From the NCBI RefSeq assembly GCF_900176205.1, contig NZ_LT859959.1:2935001-2999000 (forward strand): 64,000 bases of DNA. The letters are read 5' to 3'. The notes under the pieces were generated by a model. The model ran no database searches, was not told the DNA's origin, and was given only the letters and a program-made list of their open reading frames with translations. A program made the position numbers and the translations under genes. Below, one piece after another: positions 61,069 to 64,000 of this stretch; position 1 is the first letter of the stretch, and each line of letters begins with the position of its first letter. The stretch comes from Bradyrhizobium sp. ORS 285 (GTDB taxonomy: Bacteria; Pseudomonadota; Alphaproteobacteria; Rhizobiales; Xanthobacteraceae).

Positions 61069-62163
61069 ATGACACATCCGCTTCGTTTCGGCATTTGGGC
61101 TCTGGTGCATGGCCCGCGGGCCGCGCATCAGGATCCGGAAGAGCCCTATGATGCCTCCTGGGAGCGCAATCGCGATCTCGTGCTGCAGGCCGAGGCGCTG
61201 GGCTTCGATTCGACGCTGGTCGCCCAGCACACCATCAATCCGCATCAGGAGGATCTCGACCAGCTCGAGGCCTGGAGCGCGGCGGCTGCACTTGCGGCAT
61301 TGACCAGCCGGATCGAGATCATCACCGCGATCAAGCCTTATCTGTATCATCCCGTGGTGCTCGCCAAGATGGCGCTCGGCATCGAGAACATCAGCCGCGG
61401 GCGGTTCGCGATCAATCTCGTCAACGCCTGGAACAGGCCCGAGCTGGAGCGCGCCGGCATCGGCTTCGCCGAGCACGATGAGCGCTACGCCTATGGTCGC
61501 GAATGGATCGATGTGGTGTCGCGGCTGCTGCAGGGCGAGCGCCTGACGCACAAGGGCCGCTATTTCGACGTGCAGGACTACGCGCTGCGGCCGAAGGATC
61601 TCTATCGCGCAAGGCCGCGGATCTATGTCGGTGGAGAATCGGAACCGGCGCGTGCGCTGGTCGCCGATCACGGCGATGTCTGGTTCATCAACGGCCAGCC
61701 ACTCGATGACGTCGCCTGCTTGATTCGTGACGTCGCGGCGCGGCCGAGGGGCGCGGCGCTGCCGCTCCGCTTCGGCCTCTCGGCCTTCGTGATCGCGCGG
61801 CCGAGCGCCGAAGAGGCCGAGGCGGCGCATCAGCGGCTGCTGCGTCTCGCCGAGAAGGACGCGCCGATGAAGGCGCTTCAGAAGGCGAACACCGATCCCA
61901 AGGTCGTGATGATGCAGACCATGCAGAAGAGCGCGCGCGTCGGCAGCAATGGCGGCACGGCCGCCGGGCTGGTCGGCAGCTACGAGGAGGTGGCGGATCG
62001 CATCGTCGACTTCCACGCCGCCGGCATCGAACTGTTCATGCTGCAGTTCCAGCCGTTCGAGGCCGAGATGAAGCGGTTCGCTGAGGAGGTGATTCCGCGT
62101 GTCCGGCAGCGGCAGCGCGATCTCGGTCGTGGTAATGCCGAGTCCGGCCGTCGCGTGGGATGA
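61069..62163 (+). CDS. LLM-class flavin-dependent monooxygenase (sulfone/sulfonate type)
   Basis: This 364-residue LLM protein resembles dimethylsulfone monooxygenase SfnG: LRFGIWALVHGPR, NRDLVLQAEALGFDSTLV, YHPVVLAKMALGIENISRGRFAINLVNAW, HDERYAYGREWIDVV, KGRYFDVQDYALRPKDL and GSYEEVADRIVDFHAAGIELFML. It would use reduced FMN to cleave a C-S bond. The start at 61069 has GTGAGG 7 nt upstream. It is the first + gene of a unit that continues with a binding protein and permease. Confidence 0.93.
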   Translation: MTHPLRFGIWALVHGPRAAHQDPEEPYDASWERNRDLVLQAEALGFDSTLVAQHTINPHQEDLDQLEAWSAAAALAALTSRIEIITAIKPYLYHPVVLAKMALGIENISRGRFAINLVNAWNRPELERAGIGFAEHDERYAYGREWIDVVSRLLQGERLTHKGRYFDVQDYALRPKDLYRARPRIYVGGESEPARALVADHGDVWFINGQPLDDVACLIRDVAARPRGAALPLRFGLSAFVIARPSAEEAEAAHQRLLRLAEKDAPMKALQKANTDPKVVMMQTMQKSARVGSNGGTAAGLVGSYEEVADRIVDFHAAGIELFMLQFQPFEAEMKRFAEEVIPRVRQRQRDLGRGNAESGRRVG

Positions 62164-62254
62164 TGTCGCCCGCGACACGCGCGGAAGAACTGATTGCTTT
62201 GCGAAGCTCGCTTGGTGGGGAGATTATCGCTCGCCGCCGCGCCACATTCGAAAA

Positions 62255-62292
62255 TCCATTTCATTGACGATGTGCAGTCGCGAACGCATCAT
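62255..62292 (+). promoter_or_regulatory. Putative promoter of the second ssu-type operon with shared element
   Basis: TCCATTTCATTGAC (62255-62268) overlaps the -35 box TTGACG (62264-62269), with a 17-nt spacer to CATCAT (62287-62292). The element is identical to that at 40167-40180. It would drive the binding protein gene at 62413. Confidence 0.5.
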
Positions 62293-62412
62293 CCGTTCAT
62301 CATTGGGGCGCTGACGACAGCGCTGGTTCAACGACACATCAACGCATTCCGCGGGGGAGTGCGGGCGCTGTACGCCCGCGCAACGGCGGAGCTTTGTTGG
62401 CAGGAGAGGGCG

Positions 62413-63504
62413 ATGGACAACACGGACAACACGGGCGCAGTCACCCGGCGTCGACTGCTTCAGGCGGGTGCCGGTGCCGCTTTGGTGGCGCCATTCGGCG
62501 GCTTGGCCGCGCAGGCCTTGTCCTTGCGGGCCGCCCCGGAGATCGATCTGTCGCAGTTTCCGATCTGCCGGACGGCAGCTGAAGCGCCGGCTCTCACCGG
62601 CGCGCCGCGCAAGCTGAAGCTGTCCTGGAATGCCGGCGCGGTCTGCCTGACGCCGGTGCCTGTGGCGATCGACCAGGGCTTCTTCAAGAAGTATAATCTC
62701 GACGTCGAGCTGATCAACTATTCCGGCTCCACCGATCAGCTGCTGGAAGCCATCGCGACCGGCAAGAGCGACGCCGGGCTCGGCATGGCGCTGCGCTGGC
62801 TGAAGCCGCTGGAGCAGGGCTTTGACGTCAAGATCGCGGCGGGCACGCATGGCGGCTGCATGCGGGTGCTGGCGCGCACGGAGTCCGGCATCAAGACGCT
62901 CGCCGATCTCAAGGGCAAGGCGGTTGCGGTCGGCGATCTCGGCGGTCCCGACAAGAACTTCTTCTCGATCCAGCTGGCGCGGCTCGGCATCGATCCGGTG
63001 AAGGACGTCGATTGGCGCGTCTATCCGGGCGCGGTCGTCAACGTCGCCGCCGACAAGGGCGAGACGCAGGCGTTCCTGGCGTCCGATCCGCTCGCCTATC
63101 TCTGGCTCAAGGATCCCGCCTATCGCGAGGTCGCCTCCAATCTCGACGGCGAGTATCAGAACCGCGTCTGCTGCATCCTCGGCCTACGCGGCAGCCTGGT
63201 GCGCGAGGAGCCGCAGGTCGGCCGCGCGATCACGCAGGCGCTGCTCGATGCCGCGATGTTCACCGCGCAGAACCCGGTCGAGGCGGCGAAGTCGTTCCAG
63301 CCCTATGCGCCGAAGCAGGCGACCTTGGCCGATCTCGAAGGCATGGTGCGCTACCACACCCATCATCATCATCCGCATGGTCAGCCGCTCAAGCAGGAGC
63401 TGAAGGCCTATGCCGACGACCTCAAGGTCGTCTCCGTCTTCAAGCCGAGCACCGACACCAGCAAATTCGCCGAGCGCATCTATGTCGACATTTTCGCTGT
63501 CTGA
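62413..63504 (+). CDS. Sulfonate/nitrate-type ABC transporter binding protein (Tat signal)
   Basis: This 363-residue binding protein has a twin-arginine signal (TRRRLLQAGAGAALVAPFGG) and the NMT1/TauT fold: LSWNAGAVCLTPVPVAIDQGFFKKYNLDVELI, LEAIATGKSDAGLGMALRW and GKAVAVGDLGGPDKNFF. A His-rich stretch RYHTHHHHPHG near residue 315 is unusual and could bind metal. AGGAGAGGG precedes the ATG at 62413. Its end overlaps the next permease gene by 23 nt. Confidence 0.92.
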   Translation: MDNTDNTGAVTRRRLLQAGAGAALVAPFGGLAAQALSLRAAPEIDLSQFPICRTAAEAPALTGAPRKLKLSWNAGAVCLTPVPVAIDQGFFKKYNLDVELINYSGSTDQLLEAIATGKSDAGLGMALRWLKPLEQGFDVKIAAGTHGGCMRVLARTESGIKTLADLKGKAVAVGDLGGPDKNFFSIQLARLGIDPVKDVDWRVYPGAVVNVAADKGETQAFLASDPLAYLWLKDPAYREVASNLDGEYQNRVCCILGLRGSLVREEPQVGRAITQALLDAAMFTAQNPVEAAKSFQPYAPKQATLADLEGMVRYHTHHHHPHGQPLKQELKAYADDLKVVSVFKPSTDTSKFAERIYVDIFAV

Positions 63505-64000
63505 GGTCGCCCCGGGCGACAGCGCGCGGAGCGGCGCGCTTGCCGACAAGCTCCGCGAGGTGGCGCCCGGCATTGCCGCAGCGCTCGCCTGGGCGGCTTT
63601 CGGGGCCGCCTGTCTGGTGCGCGAGGATGTCGGTGACTGGTCCCGCACCAAGGATCTCGCGATCGCGGCGTTCGTGATCGCCGGGCTCGTGTTCGTCGTG
63701 AGCGTCGCCGCCGCTCAGCTCGGCCGTGTGGGCTCGGCTTTGCGCAAGCGCAGCCCCTGGCTGCTCGCGCTCGGCGTGTTCCTGACGCTGTGGGAGCTCG
63801 CCACCGCCAAATACGCCTGGCTGCCGCTGCCGTTCTTCCCGCCGCCGCAGGCGATCATCGAGGTCTACACCGACGATCTGCCGAAACTGCTCGACAGCGT
63901 CATCGCCTCGATCAAGCTGCAGCTCGGCGGCTATCTGATCGGCGCGGCCACCGGCTTCATCACCGGGGTCTCGATCGGCTGGTCGACGCGGATCGGCTAT
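63482..64000 (+). CDS. ABC transporter permease, sulfonate type (3' truncated by window)
   Basis: The frame from ATG 63482 stays open to the window edge (173 residues seen). It has three hydrophobic segments, about residues 28-45, 60-80 and 95-110, then the family segment LPLPFFPPPQAIIEVYTDDLPKLLDSVIASIKLQLGGYLIGAATGF that begins the SsuC/TauC permease core. The longer N terminus with extra membrane segments is a variant of the family. It overlaps the binding-protein gene by 23 nt in another frame, indicating coupled translation. The EAA loop lies beyond the window. Confidence 0.88.
   Translation, partial: MSTFSLSEVAPGDSARSGALADKLREVAPGIAAALAWAAFGAACLVREDVGDWSRTKDLAIAAFVIAGLVFVVSVAAAQLGRVGSALRKRSPWLLALGVFLTLWELATAKYAWLPLPFFPPPQAIIEVYTDDLPKLLDSVIASIKLQLGGYLIGAATGFITGVSIGWSTRIGY

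Overview
The window looks like a chromosomal segment of a high-GC alphaproteobacterium, most likely Bradyrhizobium or a close relative. This is inferred from base composition, from the catabolic and organosulfur gene content, and from a structured intergenic repeat (39790-39892) of a type I remember from Bradyrhizobium genomes. No rRNA, tRNA, CRISPR array or intact insertion sequence was seen.

Region 1 (1-13358, + strand) is the 3' part of a nonribosomal peptide cluster. It holds the carrier-protein end of one synthetase, a complete three-module synthetase (docking, C-A-PCP, C-A-PCP, C-A-PCP, thioesterase), a cyclic-peptide-type ABC exporter and a type II thioesterase. Specificity residues read by eye suggest Val, Gly and Ser for the three modules.

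Region 2 (13791-29593, - strand) is an oxidative catabolic island. One operon encodes a complete six-component toluene-4-monooxygenase-type diiron enzyme in the order A-B-C-D-E-F, followed by a DUF5519-like protein and a 2Fe-2S ferredoxin. A second operon encodes a P450, a split PEP-synthase-like pair resembling phenylphosphate synthase, two paralogous HD-domain proteins, an aldehyde dehydrogenase, a short-chain dehydrogenase and a putidaredoxin-type ferredoxin. Next to them lies a MEDS-BTAD (SARP-like) regulator gene. Both operons carry the same 11-bp-period direct repeat placed 7 nt before a -10-like hexamer, which is the layout of a SARP operator. This is the strongest candidate for an undescribed system here: hydroxylation of a hydrocarbon followed by ATP-dependent phosphorylation of the alcohol and HD-enzyme processing, under one regulator.

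Region 3 (29819-39186) is a LysR regulator divergent from an operon for uptake and breakdown of a quinate/shikimate-like hydroaromatic acid. It contains a ketopantoate-reductase-like protein, a VOC protein, a MaoC hydratase, a class III CoA-transferase, two shikimate dehydrogenase paralogues (one QsuD-like), a polar-amino-acid-type ABC transporter and a type II dehydroquinase.

Region 4 (39187-64000) begins with 1.2 kb of noncoding repeat-bearing DNA and continues as a large sulfur-scavenging island. It includes TauD-like and CmcJ-like oxygenases, MetNIQ, a class II aldolase, a flavoprotein with a 2[4Fe-4S] ferredoxin, three LLM flavin monooxygenases, a nitroreductase-family protein, a flavin reductase, SfnB, serine acetyltransferase, a second MetQ and two sulfonate-type ABC systems, the last running off the window. 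Three promoters in this island share a TCCATTTCATYGAC element overlapping the -35 box, suggesting co-regulation.
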